58,066 bases of DNA. Source: Bacteroidota bacterium. GTDB lineage: Bacteria > Bacteroidota > Bacteroidia > 2-12-FULL-35-15. The DNA lies in the NCBI GenBank assembly GCA_025963775.1, contig JAOQAD010000034.1, positions 1 to 58,066 of the forward strand, in the 5' to 3' direction. The notes under the pieces are model-generated. The model worked only from the letters and a program-made list of their open reading frames with translations, was not told where the DNA came from and did no database searches. Shown here piece after piece: positions 7,412 through 15,679 of the stretch (position 1 is the first letter of the stretch; each line of letters starts with the position of its first letter). A program made the translations under genes and the position numbers.

Positions 7412-9390
7412 TATTTAAAATTTGGTATTTCTACAAAACACAAGGTTCCATTTAACGAGTTGGACTCAAATCTAGCGGTTCCTTTAATAAAACTGACTCT
7501 ATCGTTAATGTTTTTTATACCCATGCCAGCTGTATCCTTAACTTTTTCAGCATCAAAACCTACACCGTTATCTTCCAACATTAAAGTTGTACTTGTATCA
7601 TCCGCTAACAATTGAAGAGTTGCGTGGCTACCTTTAGAATATTTTACACAATTCGTAATTAATTCTTGTCCAATTCTATATAGATTTGATTCAATCACTT
7701 CATTCAAACGCTTATTTAAACCGTGTGTATAAAAATCGATTTGAATTACACCGAGGTTGTTTACCCTGCTTACTAATTCTTCAAAAGCAGTAATAAGTCC
7801 ATGTTCATGCAAAGTCTCATTAGAAAGATTTTTCATGATGTTTCTTAACTCAATTGAAATTACATCAATTAAATTTAATGCATTTTGATAACCATCTGTT
7901 TTTTCTTTTGGAACAAAACCTTCATATAATTGTAAATTTATTTTAAGAGTTGATAAATAAGTGCCAACCCCATCATGCAAATCTTTGGCAATGCGAACCT
8001 GCTCATTTTCCTGAGCATGTAGTATATCTACTGCATTTTTTTCTCTTTGCAAATTCATATTCGCCTGATATTTATTATACTGAATTAATCGCTTACGGTT
8101 AAATAACAATATTAAAATAAGCACTAAAAATATGGTGCCGACAATCGTTCCAAAAACTATACTGTTTTTTTGTTGAACTTGGGCATTTAGTAGTTCCCGG
8201 TCTTTTTCCTTCGTTATTAATTCTTTATTCAGGATGGCAATCTCTTTGGCTTTTTTTTCGCTTTCATACTTTGCCGAAAGTTCATTTATTTGCTGACTAT
8301 TCTCTTCGTTATAAATACTGTCGTTTACTATTGTAAATTGTTGGAGACTGGCTAATGCTGCTTTAAAATTACCTTGTTTTTCATGAGCTTCAGTCATAAA
8401 GTAATACAGTTCTTTTATGGAATGCTTACTTCCAATTTTTTTTGCAATAGTCAGTGCTTGGTTAAATAACTTTATTGCTTCCGTCTGATTATTTGACCCC
8501 GAATAACAAATTCCTAAATTCAAAAGACAGGTTACTACAGTCTGCTGTTCACCTATTTCTTCACCTACAGCTAAAGCTTTTTTTAAATAGACTATTGCCT
8601 CTGAATATTCTTTGGTATCGGCATATACTATACCTATACCATTCAAAGCAACAGCTAAATAACTTTTATCCTTTAGTTTTTCTGCTTGCTCTAAAGATTT
8701 TTTATAATAAACCAATGCTGCTGAATAATCTTCTTTGTCATAACAAATAGCTCCTAAAAGGCTAAAAGATGTAGAAATACTAACAGTGTCTTTTAATTCC
8801 TCAAATAGGGCTTTAGATCTTAATGCGTATATTTTTGATTCATCTAACTTATGACTATAATAATAGATTATTGAAATATTGTAGAGCGCTTTAGCAAATT
8901 CCGGCTTTTGATTTGTTTTATCTAATATATTTATATTACTGAGGTATAACTTTAAAGATTTATTATAATCACCTTTGCCAGAATATATTGCTGCAATACA
9001 AACATTTACTTTTGCTAATAATGGCCCCTTCTCTTTTATTTCGGCACAAAACTTCAAGGCATCAGTTAAGAACTTTAAAGCCTGTTCGTATTCTCCTTTA
9101 GCAGAATAATATTGCGCCAAATGGATACAGGCCTTAATTTTCCCTTGCTGATAGTTTAATTTTGTCGATAAGTCCAGGGCTTGCTTTGAATATTTCAAGC
9201 TCTCGTCTCCATCTATTTGTCCCTTTTGTGAACAAAGCACAATTAGCGTATTTACTTTATTTGTATCTTCTTTAGCGTATTTTAATACTTGCTTTAAGCT
9301 ATCTGGATTACCTGCTTTTAGCAATTGGAAATTTCCTGCAAAAAGAAACAGTGTAATAAAAAAAATATTTTTTGAATAGCGTTTTTTCAT
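7411..9390 (-). CDS. TPR-containing sensor histidine kinase (HisKA_3/NarX-like)
   Basis: About 659 residues. I start at ATG 9390 (MKKRYSKNIFFITLFLFAG, a signal sequence). An upstream ATG at 9435 overlaps the ASCH gene's stop (TAATG) and could also be used by translational coupling. The periplasmic-side region is a set of TPR repeats (roughly residues 45-370, e.g. YSEAIVYLKKALAVGEEIGE). A coiled coil, one transmembrane helix (IVFGTIVGTIFLVLILILLF), a HisKA_3 domain with the phospho-His in AKDLHDGVG, and a HATPase_c domain with QELITNCVKY, DNGVGF and GMGIKNINDR follow. This architecture is common in Bacteroidota; the ligand is unknown. It is directly followed by its response regulator. Confidence 0.92.
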   Translation of the reverse strand: MKKRYSKNIFFITLFLFAGNFQLLKAGNPDSLKQVLKYAKEDTNKVNTLIVLCSQKGQIDGDESLKYSKQALDLSTKLNYQQGKIKACIHLAQYYSAKGEYEQALKFLTDALKFCAEIKEKGPLLAKVNVCIAAIYSGKGDYNKSLKLYLSNINILDKTNQKPEFAKALYNISIIYYYSHKLDESKIYALRSKALFEELKDTVSISTSFSLLGAICYDKEDYSAALVYYKKSLEQAEKLKDKSYLAVALNGIGIVYADTKEYSEAIVYLKKALAVGEEIGEQQTVVTCLLNLGICYSGSNNQTEAIKLFNQALTIAKKIGSKHSIKELYYFMTEAHEKQGNFKAALASLQQFTIVNDSIYNEENSQQINELSAKYESEKKAKEIAILNKELITKEKDRELLNAQVQQKNSIVFGTIVGTIFLVLILILLFNRKRLIQYNKYQANMNLQREKNAVDILHAQENEQVRIAKDLHDGVGTYLSTLKINLQLYEGFVPKEKTDGYQNALNLIDVISIELRNIMKNLSNETLHEHGLITAFEELVSRVNNLGVIQIDFYTHGLNKRLNEVIESNLYRIGQELITNCVKYSKGSHATLQLLADDTSTTLMLEDNGVGFDAEKVKDTAGMGIKNINDRVSFIKGTARFESNSLNGTLCFVEIPNFK

Positions 9391-9434
9391 TAGCTGGAGC
9401 CACAGATCTTTACTTGGATGTAGGAATAAATCCA

Positions 9435-9851
9435 TTATTGCATTAAAAGATTAAATTGTTTTTTATCAAAATACCTAAAAGTTTGAGGGGGGTGAAAGTT
9501 TTTAAATTTTGCTCTCAATTTTGAAAGCGGAATTTGCGTATTGATTTTTTTAACATCCTTTAAAACAATTCCAATCGCTATCTCTTTTCCTTCATAATAT
9601 TCAAAGTACCGTTTTCTTTCTATTCCAAACTTATGAGAGTAGACGTTCCAAAGATTTGTAGGTTTAAGAGAAATAATTTCTTTTACTCTACATGTACCAA
9701 TCACTGCCATAACAGGACTTGTACTGTAAATTATAATCACATCATCCTTTTTAATATTCGGAGCTGACTTTCTTAGCTCAATAGTTTTTGAACCATTAAA
9801 TATTTTTTCTACGAATTCAGGTTTAACTGAAATAAACAATGCTCTATCCAC
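9435..9851 (-). CDS. ASCH-domain protein
   Basis: 138 residues, GTG start, two bases after the 691-aa gene. The N-terminus ALFISVKPEFVEKIFNGSKT followed by IELRKS is the hallmark ASCH signature, with the next strand DDVIIIYSTSPVMAVIGTCR. ASCH domains are PUA-like folds proposed to bind RNA or modified nucleotides; a few are nucleases or amidohydrolases. The C-terminal extension (FKNFHPPQTFRYFDKKQF) is basic and aromatic. Packed between the GNAT/PIN-like protein and the histidine kinase, it is probably a functional partner of the former, either as antitoxin/regulator or as RNA-recognition subunit; which one is not decidable from sequence. Confidence 0.85.
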   Translation of the reverse strand: MDRALFISVKPEFVEKIFNGSKTIELRKSAPNIKKDDVIIIYSTSPVMAVIGTCRVKEIISLKPTNLWNVYSHKFGIERKRYFEYYEGKEIAIGIVLKDVKKINTQIPLSKLRAKFKNFHPPQTFRYFDKKQFNLLMQ

Positions 9852-9853
9852 TT

Positions 9854-11929
9854 TTATAATGCTTTTCCTGTTTTATAAATCTGATTAAATATTTCCTTTG
9901 AAACTTCAACTGGTGAAGTAAATGTGTTTTTGGGTTTTCCGTTTTGCTCAAATATTTCAGCAATCTCTTTTATTGTAATTACGTCTTTAAAAACCTCGGT
10001 GTCGCTAAATTTAATCGCTTTCATTTCTTTGAAAGCATCTTTACCTGCCGCATCGTAAATATCTTTCCAGCCATAAATGCCATAGTTTTTGAACTTTTGA
10101 AATAGACTTTTTGCTGTTCCGGTATTAACTTCATCTAAATACGAACAGGCTATAATACCCATATGTCTGCCGGTAGCACTTTTAGTTTCCGAACTTATAT
10201 ACCATAGAATACGAGAAGGGCATCTTTCAGAAACGGGTTTAACATTTCTGTAATAAATGTTCTCCCTATGCCATGCTAATTCTGGCTTTGATCCAAATAA
10301 AGATTGGTTTGCCTGATGATAATCGAACAGTTGACTTGCCCAATATGGTCTAATTGGAATTACATAGGTTGGAATATCTATATCAAGAAATTTTAGTGGA
10401 CTTAGTTTTCGTTCTAATTGAAATTTCAACAAATTCTTTTCTTCATCCTTAAGAACACTTAATTTGTTTTTAAGCGATGAAACGTCCCAAATATCATTTA
10501 TCGATGTGTTTTGATTTAAAAAATCATCTGTAAGGAATTGCCCTTTAATAACAAGTTTAAGCCAAATATTGCCCTTTTTTTCAAACCCATAATTATCCAA
10601 AATTTCATGTTGAATTTCATTCAGATATTTTTCATCTATGCTAACCTTTGTAATATTACTATCAACGGCATAACTTAGTATATCGTTAACAAGCTGATAA
10701 AATAACACAGCAGATATTTTACTCTTATTAGTTCTAAGTATTGAAATGGATAAATTTGCCCCATCAATTTTACCACCAACAATTCCAATGTAATTACCAA
10801 CGGAATCTTTAACAACTTTAAAAAAGGAATTTTTCAGATCACTTATTATTGTTGTAATAAGGCTATTAAATCCATGCTTTCTCTCATCAAACTCCTTACA
10901 TATAAAAACATCCGATAGTGTATTCACATCCTTAGCGCCTATGTTTTTAGATTCATAATTTGCTCCTGCTAACCTTACGGAATTATAATCTGACTTGTTT
11001 TTTAGTTGATCGATCAATAATATTAATTCTGTTGGATGCAAAATGCGTATTGAGTGTTTTTCATACACTTTGTCCGAACCATTAATTAATTCATCATCTG
11101 TAGTTACAAAACAATCAATCCCGGAAGCAATACATTCTGATAGTTGCTTCCTATCCGAAATATCATTATCCTTTGTTCCGGTAAATATTGAAGATAAGTC
11201 TTCATAAACCGCATCTCTCTCTTCAGGTGTAAACCTTGCTTCCTTATAATTTCCTAAAAACTTTCTTGTTTCTCCGGCTCTTTTCTTATCTGTGTCCCTA
11301 TTAATTTCATTAAACATTTCAGGAGCATAGAAATATTCAACTTCGTCCATTAACCAATCTGCGTTTAATGCGCTAACTTCAATATTTTCGCCTTCTGAGA
11401 AATCTCTTAATTTAATCAATATGCTTGCATCAAGTAACGCATTTGTCTTACTTGGTGATAATAATGTAGAGGAAAATAAATCATCATTACCAAAATCATA
11501 ATACCACTTTACCAAGTAGTTTTCCTCTTTACTTCGACTTCTTACTTCTTTAGCCGCCTTGAAACCATACTTTTCATAAAATTTTGAAGCCTCTATATAA
11601 TCCTTGCGACAACTAAGTGTTATTCCCTTAAATAAATGCTGATACTTTTCACGCACAGTATTTATTAATGTTTTTGCAATGCCTTTATTTCTTTGGTCGG
11701 TATCGATACATAAATGCGCAATACTTACCATCCGTTTAGATTGTGTTATTCTAAACAAAATATAACCGAGCAAAGTTTCACCATCTAAGGCGACAATAAT
11801 TGTTTTCCGTTTTGCGTGATCTATAAATGCCCCTTCTGGAAACATTCCCAAAGTTTTTGCATTCTTCTTACCAAGGGCAACTACTTCTTTTAAAATTGGA
11901 TCATTCTGATCTATAACTTTTATTTGCAT
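9854..11929 (-). CDS. Fusion protein: GNAT, PIN-like nuclease, second GNAT-like, ASCH-like C-terminus
   Basis: 691 residues. Residues 1-145 form a GNAT acetyltransferase: beta strands ALDGETLLGYILFR and SIAHLCIDTDQR, the acetyl-CoA loop DQRNKGIAKTL (about 78-88), and FYEKYGF. Residues 163-310 look like a PIN nuclease: D167 in NALLDASILIKL, E204/E208 in APEMFNEINRD, D256/D259 in DISDRKQL, and D278/D279 in DCFVTTDDELI. Residues 340-460 resemble a second GNAT fold (DNYGFEKKGNIWLKL). Residues 515-660 are PUA/ASCH-like (YVIPIRPYWASQLFD, then GIIACSYLDEV). PIN proteins cleave RNA and many are toxins. The gene is one base after an HTH gene and two before an ASCH gene, so toxin-antitoxin or defence is the natural inference. 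Confidence 0.75.
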   Translation of the reverse strand: MQIKVIDQNDPILKEVVALGKKNAKTLGMFPEGAFIDHAKRKTIIVALDGETLLGYILFRITQSKRMVSIAHLCIDTDQRNKGIAKTLINTVREKYQHLFKGITLSCRKDYIEASKFYEKYGFKAAKEVRSRSKEENYLVKWYYDFGNDDLFSSTLLSPSKTNALLDASILIKLRDFSEGENIEVSALNADWLMDEVEYFYAPEMFNEINRDTDKKRAGETRKFLGNYKEARFTPEERDAVYEDLSSIFTGTKDNDISDRKQLSECIASGIDCFVTTDDELINGSDKVYEKHSIRILHPTELILLIDQLKNKSDYNSVRLAGANYESKNIGAKDVNTLSDVFICKEFDERKHGFNSLITTIISDLKNSFFKVVKDSVGNYIGIVGGKIDGANLSISILRTNKSKISAVLFYQLVNDILSYAVDSNITKVSIDEKYLNEIQHEILDNYGFEKKGNIWLKLVIKGQFLTDDFLNQNTSINDIWDVSSLKNKLSVLKDEEKNLLKFQLERKLSPLKFLDIDIPTYVIPIRPYWASQLFDYHQANQSLFGSKPELAWHRENIYYRNVKPVSERCPSRILWYISSETKSATGRHMGIIACSYLDEVNTGTAKSLFQKFKNYGIYGWKDIYDAAGKDAFKEMKAIKFSDTEVFKDVITIKEIAEIFEQNGKPKNTFTSPVEVSKEIFNQIYKTGKAL

Positions 11930-11930
11930 C

Positions 11931-12278
11931 CTATTTTTCTTCCGTAAAGTTGTTTTTTGCTAAATTCTTTTTTACTAAATCCAGAGCCTTCATTCCTAAT
12001 TCATCATCCGTTATAAAATCTGTGATCTTGTCCGCCATCCAAAGCATAAGTAACTCATCGGGTTTCATTTTAAGAAACGCTGCCAATTTGATTACTTGTT
12101 CTTTTTGCGGTCTGCGTTCGCCACGCTCCAGCTTGCTTACTAATGCTGTATCAACTTCAAGAAACGCAGCAGCCTGTCGCAAAAGCAAACCTTGGCTTTC
12201 ACGAGACTGTCTTATTTTTTCTCCGAGTGCATTCAATTTGAACAGTATTGACTTGTCATAATTAGTCAAATATATCAA
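11931..12278 (-). CDS. XRE-family HTH regulator (putative antitoxin/autoregulator)
   Basis: 115 residues. A Cro/C1-type HTH occupies roughly residues 18-75: LGEKIRQSRESQGLLLRQAA, then EVDTALVSKLERGERRPQKE, the classic recognition-helix segment, then VIKLAAFLKMKPDELL. A helical C-terminal extension (MKALDLVKKNLAKNN) may serve dimerisation or binding the neighbouring protein. Its stop lies one base before the 691-aa gene, so the two are translationally linked. First genes of toxin modules often encode such autorepressors. The 415-bp leader upstream (12279-12693) would hold its operator. Confidence 0.88.
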   Translation of the reverse strand: MIYLTNYDKSILFKLNALGEKIRQSRESQGLLLRQAAAFLEVDTALVSKLERGERRPQKEQVIKLAAFLKMKPDELLMLWMADKITDFITDDELGMKALDLVKKNLAKNNFTEEK

Positions 12279-12693
12279 TTTTCAAATCTTAGACAATTTT
12301 TTGGGTGTTTATTTTTTCAACTACTTTTTAACCTCTTAGGCAAGTTGAGTCTTTATAGTAGGACGAGTTGTTTTACCATAACATCTTTATGTAGCATTTG
12401 GAAGCACTTGTCGGCAGTTGCCGCCCAAATCGGTAAGGTGGATCAAATCCGTGTCGTTACTTTACGCTAAAATCAGAAAACTTCTTAAAAAACAACAAAA
12501 CAAATGAAAAAGATTGCAATGAACATCAAAAATGCGGCAAGCGTAAAATACACTTGTTGCACCTTTGCTTTTGTAAACGATAAACGCCAATACCCTTCAA
12601 TTAGCACCAATAAGTGCCAATACGTTTGGGAGTCGGCAAACAATAAAATACAGTAAACGACCTTTGAATTTTTAAACGTAAAATACAATAGCC
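12279..12693. other. Divergent intergenic region, no convincing gene
   Basis: Separates the minus-strand HTH module from the plus-strand cluster at 12694 onward, so it must contain divergent promoters. The middle part (12360-12470) is less AT-rich than its surroundings and reads like the left-over of another sequence. An antisense frame overlapping it (12485-12865) is hydrophobic low-complexity and not credible. No tRNA, CRISPR or integrase sequence is seen. Confidence 0.5.
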
Positions 12694-12755
12694 ATGAAAG
12701 AAGAGAAAGAAGAAAAAACAGAACAAAAACAAAACTCAAGCAAGACCGGAAGACT

Positions 12756-13145
12756 TTGTTAGGAACAGATGCAGAAAAAGGTGTTTGGGAAAAAGCAGCA
12801 GAAACGATTGCTGGTGACAATAAATTAATGGGAACAGTTTTAAAGCTTGTATTAAGTCCAATCACATTATTAGTAGGTGTAGGATTGTTGATATATGCCT
12901 TTATTAAAATTAAGGGGCAACAAGAGGAAATAGAAAAACTGAAAGCGGAAAACCTAAAGCTAAATTACAATTACACTGTGCTTGAAGAAGATTTTGAAAA
13001 AGTAAAGAGAAAATACAAGAAGATTAAAACGTTGACTGAAGCAGAAACGGAGAATCCGCTTTTAGGACTTGGTACAGCCAACAGATCTGTAATTCCAATA
13101 ACCCAACCGGAGAAAAAGAAAACATATGAAACCGCTTATCTATAA
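12756..13145 (+). CDS. Small membrane-anchored coiled-coil protein
   Basis: The frame starts at TTG 12756. It has one transmembrane segment (LVLSPITLLVGVGLLIYAF, about residues 32-50) followed by a coiled coil (GQQEEIEKLKAENLKLNYNY) and a polar tail. A better-looking ATG at 12694 begins MKEEKEEKTEQKQNSSKTGR in a neighbouring frame and stops exactly where this frame becomes protein-like. The original gene may therefore start at 12694 with a one-base frameshift within the A-rich tract 12700-12755. Next gene starts 11 bp after its stop. Function unknown; probably an accessory gene of the mobile island. Confidence 0.6.
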   Translation: MLGTDAEKGVWEKAAETIAGDNKLMGTVLKLVLSPITLLVGVGLLIYAFIKIKGQQEEIEKLKAENLKLNYNYTVLEEDFEKVKRKYKKIKTLTEAETENPLLGLGTANRSVIPITQPEKKKTYETAYL

Positions 13146-13155
13146 AACTAAAGAA

Positions 13156-13434
13156 ATGGAAAACAAACTAATTGATAAACGCTATAAAGTACCTGAAGAT
13201 CTACTCATGGATATTTTACGCATATTATTTAAGAATAACATCAAACATAAAATTACCGGAATTCAAAAGCAACAAAATAGTGTATTACTTAATGTGAATT
13301 TTGATCTAATCTCTATTAGGAATAAAGAAGCCAAGGAAAACATGGAAGGCATTTTAACTGATTACAGCGTGTACATGAAAGGCTTGCTTGGCGATACGGT
13401 TTTAATGTTAGATGAAGAAGATGAAGAATATTGA
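13156..13434 (+). CDS. Hypothetical protein, 92 aa
   Basis: ATG 13156 gives MENKLIDKRYKVPEDLLMDI and avoids the overlap with the previous gene that the ATG at 13126 would cause. The protein is short, soluble and alpha/beta (KHKITGIQKQQNSVLLNVNF), with an acidic C-terminus (LMLDEEDEEY). No domain recognised. It lies between the coiled-coil and zinc-finger genes with gaps of 10 and 15 bp, so the three are one plus-strand operon at the right end of the island. Confidence 0.6.
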   Translation: MENKLIDKRYKVPEDLLMDILRILFKNNIKHKITGIQKQQNSVLLNVNFDLISIRNKEAKENMEGILTDYSVYMKGLLGDTVLMLDEEDEEY

Positions 13435-13449
13435 TTAGAATTTAAAAGC

Positions 13450-13977
13450 ATGGAAAGCAACTGTATACATTGTGGAGAGTATTTTACGGCAATACGGTCG
13501 AGTAAAAAATATTGTAGCGACAACTGCAAGCAAATGGCATATTTTAAAAGAAATGGTTTGGAACTAACCAAGGATATTGAAACCCTTGAAGAAAAACACT
13601 TCATAAAAGAGGAGATGCCCAAGGAAACCTACGAACGATTTAGGGTAAAATACGCTAAGGAATTTGATAAAATCAGGAAGGAAATGGCTACTTGTGGAAT
13701 TTCCATTTCGAACCTAAAAGAAATGATAAATGAGGCGGTAATTCTTTGCCTAAACCTGCGCCAACTGTGGGAAGATGGCGGTATTGCAATGAAAGAAGGA
13801 TTGCAAAATTTGATCTTTCCGTCCGGTTTGGTATATGACAAGAAAAATGGAGCATTTCGAACCTCTGAAATCAACTTTATAATTGCACAAATCGCCCGAC
13901 ACACGGGCGATTTGGCTTTAATAAAAAAGGGACTTAGTTCTCTTTTTGAGCCTAAGTCCCTTTCAGCGGAGAGCTAG
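13450..13977 (+). CDS. Zinc-finger-like protein whose 3' end overlaps the tRNA-Ser terminator
   Basis: 175 residues. The N-terminus has a treble-clef-like zinc site: CIHCGEYFTA, then KKYCSDNCKQMAYFKR, i.e. CxxC...CxxxC. The rest is alpha-helical (ISNLKEMINEAVILCLNLRQ) with an Ile-rich C-terminal segment. The last 15 or so codons (KKGLSSLFEPKSLSAES) are encoded by the tRNA-Ser terminator hairpin, and the TAG at 13975-13977 lies inside the tRNA 3' end on the opposite strand. The natural C-terminus was therefore probably replaced or trimmed when the island joined the tRNA locus. No catalytic motif seen; DNA or RNA binding is possible. Confidence 0.65.
   Translation: MESNCIHCGEYFTAIRSSKKYCSDNCKQMAYFKRNGLELTKDIETLEEKHFIKEEMPKETYERFRVKYAKEFDKIRKEMATCGISISNLKEMINEAVILCLNLRQLWEDGGIAMKEGLQNLIFPSGLVYDKKNGAFRTSEINFIIAQIARHTGDLALIKKGLSSLFEPKSLSAES
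13927..13962 (-). terminator. Intrinsic terminator of tRNA-Ser
   Basis: AAAGGGACTTAG and its exact complement CTAAGTCCCTTT flank a 12-base loop. On the minus strand the hairpin is followed by a run of six T, placed just downstream of the tRNA 3' end. It doubles as coding sequence for the end of the zinc-finger-like gene on the plus strand. Confidence 0.85.
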
Positions 13978-14051
13978 GGATTCGAACCCCAGGACCTGTT
14001 ACAGTCAACAGTTTTCAAGACTGCCGCGATAGACCACTCTGCCAGCTCTCC
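13967..14051 (-). tRNA. tRNA-Ser (anticodon UGA)
   Basis: Acceptor stem GGAGAGC pairs with GCTCTCC, discriminator G, no encoded CCA. The T arm is TGGGG-TTCGAAT-CCCTA. The anticodon stem-loop reads GCAGT-CTTGAAA-ACTGT, placing TGA in the anticodon. The long variable arm between anticodon and T arms is typical of class II tRNA-Ser; total 85 nt. Its 3' end faces the AT-rich island, the usual polarity for an element integrated at a tRNA 3' end. Confidence 0.95.
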
Positions 14052-14115
14052 GCTGCGAAAGTACTATTTTTTTTATTTCCCGCTCAAAAAACTATAAAAA
14101 AATATATTTATTCCT

Positions 14116-14123
14116 TAACTTTG
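14116..14123 (+). promoter_or_regulatory. Bacteroidota -7 element (TAACTTTG)
   Basis: Exact match to TAnnTTTG, 44 bp before the GWxTD gene start. No clear TTG lies 19 bp upstream, so the -33 half is weak. Confidence 0.45.
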
Positions 14124-14167
14124 TAATACTCCCCATTGCCATTGTATCCATTAAAAACAGACGGGTT

Positions 14168-15670
14168 ATGAAAAAATTATTGATCTTATTGGTGCTAACT
14201 GCTTGTTTGTTAGTTCATAATACAGCTCCGGCAAATGTGTTGGCGTATATGACCTCCGCATCCTTCAATGTGCCGGGAAAAGGGCCGTATTATGAAACGT
14301 ATCTTTCCGTGATCGGCAATTCGGTGAAATTCATTAAAAATTCAAATGGCAAATTCCAGGGAACGGTTGATATCTCCATCCAGTTCATGCAGAACGGCGT
14401 ACTGAAGAATGCACAGAAATATTCGCTGAACAGCCCGGAACTCACCGATACCACCAAAGGCTTTCCCAATTTTATTGACCAGCAGCGCTATCCGCTGGCA
14501 AACGGGATGTACGATGTGGAGATCACCATCACCGATAAAAATGTGCCTTCCGATAAGCCATTGGTCACCAAAATGCCCATTAATATTCGTTTTCCGGAAG
14601 AAGTGATCTCGGCTTCCGACATCCAGCTGCTCGAATCCTATACAAAAGCTGCACAGCCAACTTCGCTTACAAAAAGCGGTTTCGACCTTGTGCCTTATGT
14701 TTCCACCTATTTCCCTGAAAATGCAACGAAGCTGAAGTTCTATGCAGAGTTTTACAATGCGAAGAAAGTGCTGGGTGAAGGGCAAAAGCTGATCCTGAGC
14801 TATTTTATTGAGAATTATGAATCGAGGACAAAGCTGGTGGATTACAGCGCTTTTTCAAAGCAGAATGCAAATGAGGTGAACATCGTGCTTGCTGAGTTCA
14901 ACATCGCATCGCTGCCAACTGGCAATTACAATCTTGTGATCGAAGTGCGGGACAAGGACAATCTGCTGCAGGCGGAGCAAAAATGCTTTGTGCAGCGTAC
15001 CAATAAAGCGGCACAGATGAGCAGCGAAGACCTGAAGTCTCTCGATGTAAGCAACACATTCGTCAGCAATTACAAGAACCTTGATACGCTGGTGGCTTAC
15101 ATGCGTTGTCTCCGCCCGGTCTCCAGCTCTTCCGAAGTTGAGTTCGAGGAACACCAGCTGAAAGAGAAGAACCTTGCATTGATGCAGCAGTTCTTTTATG
15201 TATTCTGGAAAACGCGCAGCACCGAAAACCCTGAGCTCAGCTGGCTGGAGTATTACAAGGAAGTGCAGAAAGTGAACAAGGAATTCGGGACCTACGGGCT
15301 GAAAGGCTATGATACCGACAGGGGAAGGGTATACCTTCAATATGGCGCGCCCGATCAGCGCAGCGTTTCCGAGCATGAGCCAAGCGCTTACCCGTATGAG
15401 ATCTGGGAGTATTATACGCTTACGGATAAAAAGCAGGTATTCACCAATCCGAACAACAAGCAGTCCAACAAAAAGTTTGTGTTCTATAACCCCGACCTGG
15501 TTTCCAATAAATTCAAGCTGATCCATTCAACGGCCAAAGGCGAGATATACAATACCAACTGGGAATTACTGCTTCACAAGCGCGATACGCAGACGAATGA
15601 CCTCGATGCCGACAAGGCGCCGGATCACTTCGGCGGAAATGCCAACGACAGTTTTTCAAATCCCCGTTAA
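14168..15670 (+). CDS. GWxTD-domain secreted protein
   Basis: 500 residues with a signal peptide (LLILLVLTACLLVHNTAPA). The middle is beta-sandwich-like. The C-terminal part holds the family's defining block: LKGYDTDRGRVYLQYGAPDQ (about residues 378-397; the usual Trp of GWxTD is Tyr here), then PYEIWEYY and KFVFYNPDLVSNKFKLIHST. GWxTD proteins occur mainly in Bacteroidota and related phyla and are envelope-associated with unknown biochemical role. It is the first core gene to the right of the island, and the glycosyltransferase follows 9 bp later, so they form an operon. Confidence 0.9.
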   Translation: MKKLLILLVLTACLLVHNTAPANVLAYMTSASFNVPGKGPYYETYLSVIGNSVKFIKNSNGKFQGTVDISIQFMQNGVLKNAQKYSLNSPELTDTTKGFPNFIDQQRYPLANGMYDVEITITDKNVPSDKPLVTKMPINIRFPEEVISASDIQLLESYTKAAQPTSLTKSGFDLVPYVSTYFPENATKLKFYAEFYNAKKVLGEGQKLILSYFIENYESRTKLVDYSAFSKQNANEVNIVLAEFNIASLPTGNYNLVIEVRDKDNLLQAEQKCFVQRTNKAAQMSSEDLKSLDVSNTFVSNYKNLDTLVAYMRCLRPVSSSSEVEFEEHQLKEKNLALMQQFFYVFWKTRSTENPELSWLEYYKEVQKVNKEFGTYGLKGYDTDRGRVYLQYGAPDQRSVSEHEPSAYPYEIWEYYTLTDKKQVFTNPNNKQSNKKFVFYNPDLVSNKFKLIHSTAKGEIYNTNWELLLHKRDTQTNDLDADKAPDHFGGNANDSFSNPR

Positions 15671-15679
15671 ACATTCTTT

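Noticed and set aside
12485..12865. Minus-strand 126-codon frame across the intergenic region
   Set aside because: Phe/Leu/Val low-complexity translation, overlaps the real plus-strand coiled-coil gene, no start context.
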